From JAJECS01 sp965243625 (lineage in GTDB: Bacteria; Chloroflexota; UBA11872), in NCBI GenBank assembly GCA_965243625.1, contig CBDEVI010000002.1, positions 248,001 through 312,000 of the forward strand: 64,000 bases of DNA. The letters are read 5' to 3'. Shown here one piece after another: positions 52,612-64,000 of the stretch (position 1 is its first letter; every line of letters starts with the position of its first letter). The position numbers and the translations under genes are program-made. The notes beneath the pieces are model-generated. The model saw nothing but the letters and a program-made list of their open reading frames with translations, was not told the DNA's origin and searched no databases.

Positions 52612-53925
52612 CTATTTCAGTTCGAGATCCCCCATTCGGTGCAGTTCGCCCGGAGAAAACAGATGCCGTCGTACGGCCTCGACCTGCGCCTCGGGAACAC
52701 GATTGACTTCAGTGAAACCGTCAACGAGTTCTACGATACGCACACTGTCGACGGACCGGGATTGAGTGACGCGATCGATAAGATCGGGGCTATGAGTGGT
52801 TATAAGAAGTTGCGACATACGTGCAGCTTCGTTCAACACGTCGGCCAACGTCGACAACGCTCCGGGATGAACGGTAAGCTCAGGTTCCTCGATGCCTATG
52901 AGAGGCGGATTACGATACTGATACAACGCCGTCAAAATACCAAGGAGACGAACGGTGCCGTCTGATTCTAGTGAAAGATCAATCCATGCACCACCTGGAA
53001 CGGAATCATGCTTTAGCCTGACAATCAGATAGCCTCCGGCCGCCGTTACTTCGAGACCAGAGATTCCTGGAACGAGGCGCGCAAGATATTCAGTCAGTCG
53101 GGACATCCTTGGCGGATGTTCCCTTGATGGTTGTTCCCGGTCACGCTTTTCCATGGCGCGTAAGACCGATGCGAGATTGGCAGCGTTCTCGTCAAGCAGA
53201 GTAGTGTTGGAGAGTTTCTGCGGTTCGCGAATTGTGTTCGGAAACATATGGTAGAAACGCATATTCATGAGCTGACGATGCATTTGGCTTAGTGCTAGAT
53301 AGGTTGTTTGATAGACATCGTCCGTATCGTGACGATGCATAGCGGATCCACGAATGAGGCGCAGAAGAGTTGGCAAGGCGAGATTGCTTTTGTCGAAATC
53401 GGTATGGTGTTCATCATCGAAGAATGATTGTTGGCGCACGAAGGGAAATAGTGTCGATGGTTCGGATAGATTGCCTTGGTCTACGTGAAATATGGAGATT
53501 GGCTCATCTCCTGGACCGTGCCATATATTGGCATATTCGTTGCACACCTCGTATCCATCATCGTGCTCAGTCGCGACGCTGAAGCCATAGTCGACGCGGA
53601 CGTCACTGGGCCAATTGCGGTTGTTGATCGTAGCTGACACCGCGATTGAAATGTCATTGGCAGGCTCGTCAGAGTGTTCGTGATGTATTGCGCTGATTCC
53701 ATGACGCATCGATATGGCCGCATCAAGGTCAAAACGAAGGGCATCCTTAATGAATCTTAGTATATCGAGAACGTTACTCTTACCAGATGCGTTGGGGCCA
53801 ACGAAGATAGTAAAACGGTCCAATTCGGCAGTGGCACTCAGGATGCTTCGGAAATTTGTTGCACTTACGCTATTGATTTGGAATGGTGGGCCTCTTGTGG
53901 AGGCGAATGTGTAATTCTCGTCCAT
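52612..53925 (-). CDS. AAA family ATPase (AAA_15/AAA_21, SMC/OLD-like)
   Basis: 437 residues. Walker A at 43-50 (GPNASGKS) after SATNFRSILS, a signature-like LSLESDGTVRLL, Walker B IGIEEPELTVHP (about 343-354) and the His switch LITTHSPDLIDR (His378). ABC-type ATPase with a coiled or helical insertion between the two halves, as in OLD and RecF-like proteins. It encodes the first gene of a pair with DUF4276. Expected role: ATP-driven sensing, with the Toprim partner as effector nuclease. Lower GC than neighbours. Confidence 0.82.
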   Translation of the reverse strand: MDENYTFASTRGPPFQINSVSATNFRSILSATAELDRFTIFVGPNASGKSNVLDILRFIKDALRFDLDAAISMRHGISAIHHEHSDEPANDISIAVSATINNRNWPSDVRVDYGFSVATEHDDGYEVCNEYANIWHGPGDEPISIFHVDQGNLSEPSTLFPFVRQQSFFDDEHHTDFDKSNLALPTLLRLIRGSAMHRHDTDDVYQTTYLALSQMHRQLMNMRFYHMFPNTIREPQKLSNTTLLDENAANLASVLRAMEKRDREQPSREHPPRMSRLTEYLARLVPGISGLEVTAAGGYLIVRLKHDSVPGGAWIDLSLESDGTVRLLGILTALYQYRNPPLIGIEEPELTVHPGALSTLADVLNEAARMSQLLITTHSPDLIDRVTQSRSVDSVRIVELVDGFTEVNRVPEAQVEAVRRHLFSPGELHRMGDLELK

Positions 53926-54315
53926 GGGCAGAGGCGCAGTTTATCACAGGAGACGGTAGGGTGGCACGCATTGCGAACGACAATGGACGTGAAGGGCTAA
54001 GACGACTCGCGCACAAGTGGCCCGTGTCACGGTTGTATCTATTGCATTTGAGCTCATCTGTAATTGAAGATGGTCTATGTGGATGGTGCGATGATGCTGA
54101 CTTCGGGCTTGGAACGGTGTAGTTGAGTGTTAATATGAAGTTATTGTGGTGATGCGTGAGAACTGCTGGTGATAGAGCTAGCGACCGTACCTGAAGTGGT
54201 GGATTCTGGTTCGGGATGGTGATTTGTTTGGGGGAAATGACGAGGAGACTAGCGTGAGGCAAGGGTTTGTCGGGTGATGTCCTGGCGGTGGTGTGGTTGA
54301 ATTTTCGATAGACCG
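53926..54315. other. AT-rich gap between the two defence modules
   Basis: About 390 bases of AT-richer DNA between the DUF499 gene (ends 54316) and the AAA gene start at 53925, both minus strand. No gene could be supported; short open frames of up to about 130 codons are found on both strands but carry no family motif. A promoter for the AAA/DUF4276 pair is expected here; no clear -35/-10 pair was settled on. Confidence 0.5.
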
Positions 54316-57300
54316 CTATTCGGATTCGAATCCTGAGCCGGGTGCGAACTTCAGAGTCCGGCCGTTCTCGGTGACGGTTCTGACGACCTGGTCGGAGGCG
54401 CCGTCGGGGAGATCGGCGTCGATTTCTATGGTGACGGTGACTTCGGCGCCGGCGAGGCCGACGAGGTGAGCCACTACCTCCTCTGCGATCTGGCTTGCGT
54501 CGCGGCCGACACGGGCGGGATCGAGGCGGACGGTGCCGTGGTAGCGGCGATGCGGTGCCGGCTCTGGGGGAAGTGGCGGCAGATCGGGGCTCGGTGCTGG
54601 TTCGGGGCCAGGGGGATCATCCGGGCCCACGATCGGCTTGGGCGGTGGGAGTTCGTCCTGAAGCTGCTGCTGAGCCACGTCCGGCTTGACGATGACGCCT
54701 GGATTCTCGGAGCCAAAGTCGACCAGTTGCCCACCGCGTAGCCCTGGATAGCGTCCGGCCGTCTCGTCGAAAGACTCGGCGTAGGCGAATGTGTCGAGTT
54801 GCCAGGTCAGCGAACCGACGCCTGAGCGGAGCGCCTCGGCCAGAACGGCCGGCCCAGTCAGGCGCGGCAGATAGAGCTGCTGGGCAAAGTCTTGCACCAG
54901 CGTGCGCACGGGCACGTGGTCGCCGCGCCACAGCGGGACTTCGTCGAGGGCTCGCCGGACGATCGTCGGACCGAGCTTCGTGACCAGGAGGTCGTCCGCT
55001 ATAAGCTTGCGAGCTGCGCGAACGGCGAGGGCATCGCTGCCGCTGAGCCGGGAGGCCTGCCACTGCATTGGCGTGTGCGGGTCAGTCTGGGTGGGGACCA
55101 TGACCCACTGATACGTCTCCGGCAGCCGCGCCGCCACGGCGCCATCAGCGGAGTCATGCTGTGTCTCGGCCTGCCGAACCTGGTGAGGATCGAGGTTCAA
55201 GTCCTCCTTTTCGCCGATAATTGACGTCCAGGCCAGATAGCGCCGGATGGCCTCGTCGAGGTCCTGCAAGCGAACCTTGTCCGCAGCCAGGAAGACCAGG
55301 GTGTTGCGATACAGGCGCGGGGCGCTCCCGCGCGACTCCAGGATCGCCTGCGCAGCTGCTTCGGCCTGATTAGGCCCTTGTCCGCGTGTGTAGGCCTGCT
55401 CGGCGTCCAGGACGACGAGCCGTGTGTCCAACTCGTCGGGAACCTCGCCCCCATCGCGCGGCAGCAGATGAATCCGTGCGAAGTCCCCCTGGCGCCCGGC
55501 GGCGCGGGGCCTGAAACCGAGGTCCTTCTCAAGGCGCCGCGCCAACTCCGCATGCACCGCGTCAGGATTGCGTTCGAACTGCAAGGCGCGGTCTTCCGCC
55601 AGCTTGGTGACCGTCGGCTGGGTCGCATACCAGTAGCGCGGACCGTCCTGGTAGAGGAACGTGGCACCGGCGGCGAGACGGCGAATCGCGTCGCCGAATA
55701 CCTGCGGCGACTCGCCCGGCATCACACAGCCCAGCTTGATCCGCCGATCCTCGATTCCCCGGTGCGTAGCACCCGAGGTCGGCGCGGAGCCCAGATAGAT
55801 CGTGCGGGCGACCCGGCAGGTCGCGCGCAGCTTTCCGAGATTGGTGATCTCGCCATCAATCCTGAGCGGCAGTGAGTGCGGCCCGTCCACGTCGCCCTCG
55901 ATAATCGGCACCCAGTTCTCCGAGAGATAGCGCGTCAGCTCAAACTGGACGCGGGCGTCGTCAATCGGGACCATCGAGGGCAGGATCAGCGGGTTGCGGT
56001 CGCCCTTCTCCCAGAGGCTGTGGATCACGGACGCCATCAGCCGCAGCACACCGCGCGTGCGCTGGAACTTCACCAGAGTCGACCAGTCCGTGTAGAGCCG
56101 GTCGAAGATCTCCGGGTGGATCGGATAGGCCGCCTGAATGCGTCGCTCGTAGTCGACGGTGCCGCATTCGGGCGGGAACTCACCCCGCTGCGACTGATAC
56201 AACTCGGCGAACGCGCGGGCGGTCACGTCGCGCTGCTTGAAGTTGTCGCCTGCCAGCGGCTCAAACAGGCGCCGGCGCACGATCTCGAATCCCTCTTCCG
56301 CGCTGGCCGGACGCCACGACGACTCCACACGCCCCACCACGTTGCGCAGGCGGTCCAGCGCCTCGCGCCCGCGGATCCCACCTACTTCCACGTCGTCTGC
56401 TTGGGCATGCGGTGAACCGCTCGTGTCCGAGGCAGGGAGCGAGATCACCAGCAAGCAGTGCTCTGCGGCCCGCGCCGCTTCAGTGAGCGCTTGGGCGAAG
56501 GTGAACTGTGTCTCGAAGGTGCCGCCCGGCAGATCTGGTGCGTCGTGGAGTTGACGCGCGTAGGCGACCCACTCGTCGATGAGGATGAGACAGGGGCCGT
56601 AGTCGTTGAAGAGCTCGCGCAGGGTGTCGCCCGGATTGGTCGCTCTTTCGTCGTCCTCGGCCACGCGGGCGAATGCGGCGGCGCCCCCGAGCTGATAGGC
56701 CAGCTCGCCCCAGAGCGTGCGCACCACCGTGCCGTCCGGCTTGGTGGCCGGGTTGCCGGGCGAAATCTTGTTGCCGACCACAACCACGCGCCGCGTGGCG
56801 GGCAGATTGGACGCTCCGGCCGCCGCCATGATCGCGTCAATACCGGGGAGATCGTTTGGCGGCACGCCCGAGAACAGGTGATAGAGCGCCAGCATCGAGT
56901 GCGTTTTGCCACCGCCGAAGTTGGTCTGGAGCTGCACGACCGGATCGCCGCCGCGCCCTGTCAGGCGCTGGACGCCGCCGACGAGCAGGCGCACCAGGCT
57001 CTCAGTGAGAAACGTGCGGCGAAAGAACTCAATGGGGTCGCGGTACTCTTCACCGCCCTCGCCGAGATGCACCTGCCAGAGGTCGGCGGCGAATTCCGCC
57101 TGCTGGTAGCGCCCGCTGGCCACGTCGGTGTGTGGCGTGACCACTTCGCGCCAGGGACGGAGGACTTCGGCACCCGCCGGCACAATGAGCGAGCCGCCGG
57201 CCTTCCGCTGTTCGGTGCGCGTCTGCTCATCGATAACCAGCCGGCGCAGTTCACGGCGCATCTGCGCGACGGTGTCTGCCTGCGGCGCCGAAATCGCCGT

Positions 57301-57663
57301 AAGGAGACGCGCTGCGGAGTCGAGCGCGCGCTCCGTGTCATCACTGGAGAAGCGATGCTGGTGCGCCCATTTGTTTCGCCACTCCCGCAACTCGCTGACG
57401 AGCGAGCGTTCGGTGTGTCCGAGGCTCTGCCGGAATACCTCATTCCATGAGGAGAACATCACGCTAAGCAGCGCGGCGCTGTCCCAGTCGGTCAGGTCTC
57501 CGTGTGTCGATAGCCGACTGCCGTGGCCGAAGTACGCACGGGCGCCCTCCAAGGAGTCTCGCGGCCCGAACTCGTTCTTGAACTCGCGCTGCACGAAGGG
57601 CCCCAGGCCAGCCCTGAGCAAGTCCATGGCCTTGCCGACGCGTTCATGATTCGTGATGGCCAC
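54316..57663 (-). CDS. DUF499-family ATPase with N-terminal HEPN-like (Swt1-type) segment
   Basis: 1115 residues. Residues 1-130 are HEPN-like (SAALLSVMFSSWNEVFRQSL and WRNKWAHQHRFSSDDTERAL), with R96-X4-H101, the HEPN RNase motif. The ATPase core has Walker A NFGGGKTHS (248-256) and Walker B LILIDEWVAYAR (359-370), plus HCLLVISLPASDTSG. A Pro-rich linker near 980-1030 precedes a small C-terminal domain (RYHGTVRLDPARVGRDASQI). DUF499 proteins occur beside DUF1156 methylases in defence islands. Downstream end of a five-gene operon. It may sense invasion and control the HEPN part. Confidence 0.85.
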   Translation of the reverse strand: MAITNHERVGKAMDLLRAGLGPFVQREFKNEFGPRDSLEGARAYFGHGSRLSTHGDLTDWDSAALLSVMFSSWNEVFRQSLGHTERSLVSELREWRNKWAHQHRFSSDDTERALDSAARLLTAISAPQADTVAQMRRELRRLVIDEQTRTEQRKAGGSLIVPAGAEVLRPWREVVTPHTDVASGRYQQAEFAADLWQVHLGEGGEEYRDPIEFFRRTFLTESLVRLLVGGVQRLTGRGGDPVVQLQTNFGGGKTHSMLALYHLFSGVPPNDLPGIDAIMAAAGASNLPATRRVVVVGNKISPGNPATKPDGTVVRTLWGELAYQLGGAAAFARVAEDDERATNPGDTLRELFNDYGPCLILIDEWVAYARQLHDAPDLPGGTFETQFTFAQALTEAARAAEHCLLVISLPASDTSGSPHAQADDVEVGGIRGREALDRLRNVVGRVESSWRPASAEEGFEIVRRRLFEPLAGDNFKQRDVTARAFAELYQSQRGEFPPECGTVDYERRIQAAYPIHPEIFDRLYTDWSTLVKFQRTRGVLRLMASVIHSLWEKGDRNPLILPSMVPIDDARVQFELTRYLSENWVPIIEGDVDGPHSLPLRIDGEITNLGKLRATCRVARTIYLGSAPTSGATHRGIEDRRIKLGCVMPGESPQVFGDAIRRLAAGATFLYQDGPRYWYATQPTVTKLAEDRALQFERNPDAVHAELARRLEKDLGFRPRAAGRQGDFARIHLLPRDGGEVPDELDTRLVVLDAEQAYTRGQGPNQAEAAAQAILESRGSAPRLYRNTLVFLAADKVRLQDLDEAIRRYLAWTSIIGEKEDLNLDPHQVRQAETQHDSADGAVAARLPETYQWVMVPTQTDPHTPMQWQASRLSGSDALAVRAARKLIADDLLVTKLGPTIVRRALDEVPLWRGDHVPVRTLVQDFAQQLYLPRLTGPAVLAEALRSGVGSLTWQLDTFAYAESFDETAGRYPGLRGGQLVDFGSENPGVIVKPDVAQQQLQDELPPPKPIVGPDDPPGPEPAPSPDLPPLPPEPAPHRRYHGTVRLDPARVGRDASQIAEEVVAHLVGLAGAEVTVTIEIDADLPDGASDQVVRTVTENGRTLKFAPGSGFESE

Positions 57664-57683
57664 TGCTGTTGCTCCCGGCGTCT

Positions 57684-58094
57684 CTATTCCACAACTACGC
57701 CGCGGTGCTCAAACTCCGCCGCGATGGATTCGTAGACGGCCCGTGCGTCCGCCTCGGCACGTGCAGCGTCCTCGGAGGTCAGCTCCGGCCAATCTCCTGG
57801 GTACCTGGACTCCGAGCCCCACGCTGTGAGCCTCGCAAGCGCATCCGGCCCGGCGCCTTCGGGCCAACAGTCAGGTAGTAGATTGCGCAAGCGCTGTAGG
57901 TCGTGGACGTAGGGGAAATCGATGCTTTCCAGCACGAGAACGGCTTTCAGCGCCTTCTCGGCTGCCTGCTGGGAGAACCAGCAGGCGTAGCGCGGCCTTG
58001 CTGCATCCCGCACCATCTGCCCGGCGATCTCGAGGTCGTCCAGCGCGTAGCGCAGCCAGCGGCGCGCCTCTGCCGCGGCCTCAGGCTCGCTCAT
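57684..58094 (-). CDS. HEPN-domain protein
   Basis: 136 residues from the ATG at 58094, overlapping the MNT gene by 14 bases. HEPN signature AEARRWLRYALDDLEIAGQM and FSQQAAEKALKAVLVLESID, then VHDLQRLRNLLP. Such HEPN proteins pair with MNT nucleotidyltransferases in toxin-antitoxin-like modules. No clear RX4-6H motif is seen and the usual CFHAQQAAE region reads CWFSQQAAE, so it may be a non-catalytic or nucleotide-binding HEPN. It lies 20 bases upstream of the DUF499 gene. Confidence 0.8.
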   Translation of the reverse strand: MSEPEAAAEARRWLRYALDDLEIAGQMVRDAARPRYACWFSQQAAEKALKAVLVLESIDFPYVHDLQRLRNLLPDCWPEGAGPDALARLTAWGSESRYPGDWPELTSEDAARAEADARAVYESIAAEFEHRGVVVE

Positions 58095-58430
58095 AGAGCA
58101 CTGTTCCATCGCGCAGCGCCGGCCGCAGCACCGTCCCAATGACATGGCCCCGCCGTGCGATGTGGGCAGGCGTCGTCACGACGATGTCCTTTGCAGCCGG
58201 TAGATCGCCGAGCGCGACATGCATCTCTATCGCGGTCTGCCGTCGGTCTGTGCCGTCCGGCATGACGACAAGGAGGTCGACATCGCTCCAATCCTGGGCC
58301 TCGCCCCTCGCCCGAGAGCCGAAGAGGACGATGCGCTCCGGCTTGAACCGATCGGTTAGGCGGCCCACCATCGCTTCCACGATCGCGTCGTCGGTCGTGA
58401 ATGGATCGAGCCTGCGTATCGTCATCGCGG

Positions 58431-58434
<4 letters not shown>
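58081..58434 (-). CDS. MNT-type nucleotidyltransferase
   Basis: 117 residues from a GTG at 58432-58434 that overlaps the DUF1156 gene's stop by four bases (GTGA); an ATG at 58425 is possible. Polymerase-beta-like fold: IVLFGSRARGEAQDWSDVDL with G39-S40 and Asp51/Asp53, the GSXXRG-SDXDL signature. MNT enzymes adenylylate their HEPN partner or tRNA. Both proteins sit inside an otherwise methylase/ATPase operon. The small size (no C-terminal domain) is usual for MNT. Confidence 0.85.
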
Positions 58435-61333
<2,899 letters not shown>

Positions 61334-61337
<4 letters not shown>

Positions 61338-64000
61338 GATGGAGCCTCGGACCGGTCCAGGAGATCGGCGAAGTCGTAGTTCACGCTGGTAGCCCCAAAG
61401 TCCGGCTCGCGGCGGAAGGGGCGGCGCACATAGCGCACGCGGTGGTCGCCGTCCTGGTGAAACTCAACCAGCGCAAGGATGAAGCTCTCCGGCAGGTTGA
61501 GTGAGCGGAGGATCTCATTCTTGGTGACGGTCACCGTGGCAGCGTCCGCCCTGCGGCCCTTCACCTCGATGAAGCGCAACCCCTGCCCGTCGCGCGGGTC
61601 GCGGCTCTCGATGTCGTAGCCCAGCTGCTCGAACTCGCGGTCAACTGGGTCGAACCCGAGCCCGCGCTCGACCTCCATCACTATCCGGCGCGCTTTGGCC
61701 GCGGCGGCTTGCCGGTCCGGCGTCGCAACGGGCGACGGCCGGCCGGTCATGGCCGCAATCAGGCCGGCCGGCACTACCATCATCCCGCCAAGCACCACGG
61801 GCGGCCGCGTCGAAATCTGCGCCTCCCGGTCTAGCTCGCCGAGGCGCCGCTTGAGCCGTTCGTCCAGAGAATCTGCCCGACGCCGCGCCTCCTGAGCGTT
61901 GAGGCGGGCGTTCGGCTTGCCGGCGGCCTCCTGATCCGCGAGCTTGGCTGCCTCGTGGTCCCAATGAATGATCTCCTTGCGCAGCCGGTCGTGCACTGCG
62001 GCACGCGTCTTGGCTATCCAGGCCAGGCGACGCCGCCGAACCTCGGCGTCATGTTCCGGCACGACTTCGGCAATCAGATGTTTCATCGCGCGCTGTTCGA
62101 GCTCGCGCGTGATCCAGGCGCACTCGGGGCGCGCTGGAAACGCATCCACGCCAGGCTCATCTCCGTGCAGCGGGCGGTAGTCGAGGTACGGCGCGTATTG
62201 CATATGGTGCGCATTTCCCGCTGCGTCCAGCTCCACGTACAGCATCCGCTTGGAGATAGTCCGCCGCTCACCGGATGGCAGCCGGCTGGCGTCCTGGATG
62301 GCGTGCTCCGCATAGAACAGCATCCGCGGTTCCGTGCCCGCGTCGCGGTCATCGACGAGGATGGCGCCGCGTCGCAGCAGGTCCCGGTGGCGCTCAAGCG
62401 TGAGGTCGAGCGTCGCGTCCAGCAGCGGGTGCCCTGGGCAGATGAAGGCGGCGAGCGGCTGCCCATGCGGCGTGATGAGATCCTTTTCGAAGACGACGCG
62501 CTCGTAGCGCCGCAGCACTGGTTGCCCGACGCCGATGATGCGATCGCGGTGGCGGATGGGTGCCGGTACGTGCCGGATTTCGTAGCGCCGAGACTCGCGT
62601 TCCCGGAGGGCGCCGCCCAGCAGCCTAAAGGCCTCGCGGAAGAACTCCTCGATGTAGTGCGGCTGGAGCCGTCGGGCCTGCGCGCGCTCCATCTCCTCGC
62701 GCACCTCCGCCACGCGGCTGGTGTCCATCAGCTCCGTCGTCAGCGCGCGGTCTTCCATCAGCTCTTCGAGTCGCGAGCGGTCGACCGCCTCCGAGACGGC
62801 CTGGTTTAGTCGTTCGCGGATCTCGGGCTGCTCGCCGTAGCGGATGGCCTGGATCAGCAGATCCCGAAGCGACTTGCCCTCGAACTGGAGCTTGCCCAGC
62901 ACGTCGAACACCTGCCCGCCCAACGCGTTGCGCGCCTCCTCAATTTTCTCCAGCAACGTGCGGTAAACGTCGCCCTCGCGCGTCTCCTCGGCGACCAGGT
63001 TCCAGAGGTGGCAAACCTCGGTCTGGCCGATGCGGTGGATGCGACCGAAGCGCTGCTCCAGCCGGTTGGGATTCCACGGCAGGTCGTAGTTGACCATGAG
63101 GTGGGCGCGCTGAAGGTTGATGCCCTCGCTGGCGGCGTCTGTGGCCAGTAGGACCTGGACCGTGATGTCGTGCAGAAAACGCTCTTGGGCCTTTCGGCGC
63201 TCCTCGCGTCCCATCCCGCCATGGATGACCGCTACGGCATCGCTTCGGCCCAGCAGGCGGTTGGCGATGTTTTCGTAGAGGTAATTCAGAGTGTCGCGGT
63301 GTTCGGTGAAGATCACAATTTTTTGGTGTGGCGACGGTTTGGGCGGGTCGATCGGGCCCGCGCCATAAGGCACCTCCGGCTCCGCGGCGCGCGGCGCATG
63401 CTCGTCAAGAGTCAACATGTACCTGAGGACCGTGGCGAGTTGATGCCACTTGGTGTCGCCGGTGCGTCTCGCCTCCGCTGCGAGGCCCTGGAGCCGCTGG
63501 AGGATGCCGATCTCTTTCTCCAACTCGGTGACTGTGCGCGCGGCGGTTGCCTGGTCGAGGATTTGCTCACCGATCGCCTCGACCTCGTCTTCAGGCGCTT
63601 CGTCGAGGTCGGCAAGGTCGTCGGCGTCGAGCAGCGTCATGCCTTGGTCGAGCGGCGCCGCGCCACGCTGCATCAGCTTGACCTCACGCAGCCGACTTTC
63701 CAGGCGCTCGCGCCGGCGCCGCAGCGACTGGTAGATGGCCTCGGGGGAGGAAGCCAGGCGGCGCTGCAGGATGGTGAGCGCAAAGCCGACTGTTCCGGCG
63801 CGTCGGTCGTTTTGGAGCGCCTCGGCCCGGTTGAACTCCTCCCGGACGTATTCGGTAACCGCGCGGTACAGGCGGGCTTCGGCGTCGGTGAGCTTGTAGG
63901 GGACGGTGTGGGCGATGCGCTCGGGGAATAACGGGCGCCCATCGAACTTGAGCAGTTTCTCTTTCACCATCCGGCGCATGAGGTCGGACACGTCGACCTG
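61334..64000 (-). CDS. SNF2-type helicase with C-terminal DUF3883 (5' part outside window)
   Basis: At least 888 residues are in the window; the frame runs off the right edge, where the N-terminal RecA-like half with DEAD-type motifs should be. The C-terminal helicase half is present: IVIFTEHRDTLNYLYENIAN, LLATDAASEGINLQRAHLMV and NPNRLEQRFGRIHRIGQTEV (motifs IV-VI). The last ~120 residues match DUF3883, with RFIEVKGRRADAATVTVTKN, a nuclease-like E-X-K site. Between them is a long helical region. Translocates on DNA and may cut or unwind unmodified DNA. First gene of the operon that follows. Confidence 0.85.

Noticed and set aside
53870..54262. Open frame of 130 codons on the minus strand in the gap upstream of the AAA ATPase, and a 79-codon frame on the plus strand
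   Set aside because: No recognisable motif, odd composition, and the minus frame overlaps the start of the ATPase in another frame.

Overview
The window is a GC-rich bacterial chromosome segment. It is most likely from a member of the Chloroflexota, perhaps a SAR202-like or sponge-associated marine lineage. That placement is inference. It rests on two Tat-type lipoprotein solute-binding proteins with long VEKEVV-type stalks after the lipobox, and on the mix of phytanoyl-CoA dioxygenases, an enolase-superfamily acid-sugar dehydratase, hydantoinases, aldo/keto reductases and Gfo/Idh/MocA enzymes. No rRNA or ribosomal protein gene is present to settle it.

1-13 kb is mixed housekeeping and accessory metabolism: partial dprA, an oxidoreductase, a DUF192 lipoprotein, a cupin / transaldolase-like / VOC cluster, nth, a VanW-domain protein, tRNA-Pro(TGG), an M14 peptidase, ferritin, a PhyH dioxygenase, a helical-repeat protein and a NUDIX hydrolase. 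12.7-31.5 kb is catabolic: a hyuA-hyuB-zinc protein-DapA-like operon on the minus strand, an oligopeptide-type ABC importer split into two blocks with two nearly identical tandem solute-binding proteins, an acid-sugar dehydratase, two aldo/keto reductases, EamA and MFS transporters and an NHL beta-propeller protein. At 31.6-32.3 kb lies a VapBC pair with a palindromic operator.

34.5-44.1 kb holds eight co-oriented genes that match a complete N-methylglutamate pathway for methylamine use. The order is mgdABCD (heterotetrameric, sarcosine-oxidase-like N-methylglutamate dehydrogenase), mgsABC (N-methylglutamate synthase) and gmaS (gamma-glutamylmethylamide synthetase). GmaS would join methylamine to glutamate, MgsABC would convert the product to N-methylglutamate, and MgdABCD would release glutamate and pass the one-carbon unit to folate. 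44.4-48.2 kb carries a glycoside-hydrolase-like protein, a second DapA-like protein and a sugar isomerase-like TIM barrel.

At 48.25 kb a tRNA-Gly(TCC) is followed within 200 bases by a tyrosine recombinase. From there to the window end the character changes: gene debris, an IS481-type remnant, AT-richer DNA and defence-type genes. These are an AAA ATPase + DUF4276 (Toprim-like) pair, then one operon reading from the right edge leftwards: SNF2-type helicase with a DUF3883 end, DUF1156 DNA methylase, MNT nucleotidyltransferase, HEPN protein, and a DUF499 ATPase with an N-terminal HEPN-like segment. The genes overlap or nearly touch, so they probably work together as a methylation-linked anti-phage system with a built-in nucleotidyltransferase/HEPN arm. 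This is the strongest candidate for a poorly described system here.

A composite ~95-base intergenic repeat (an inverted repeat plus a strong GC hairpin) recurs at six places, always in the same orientation, and not inside the island.
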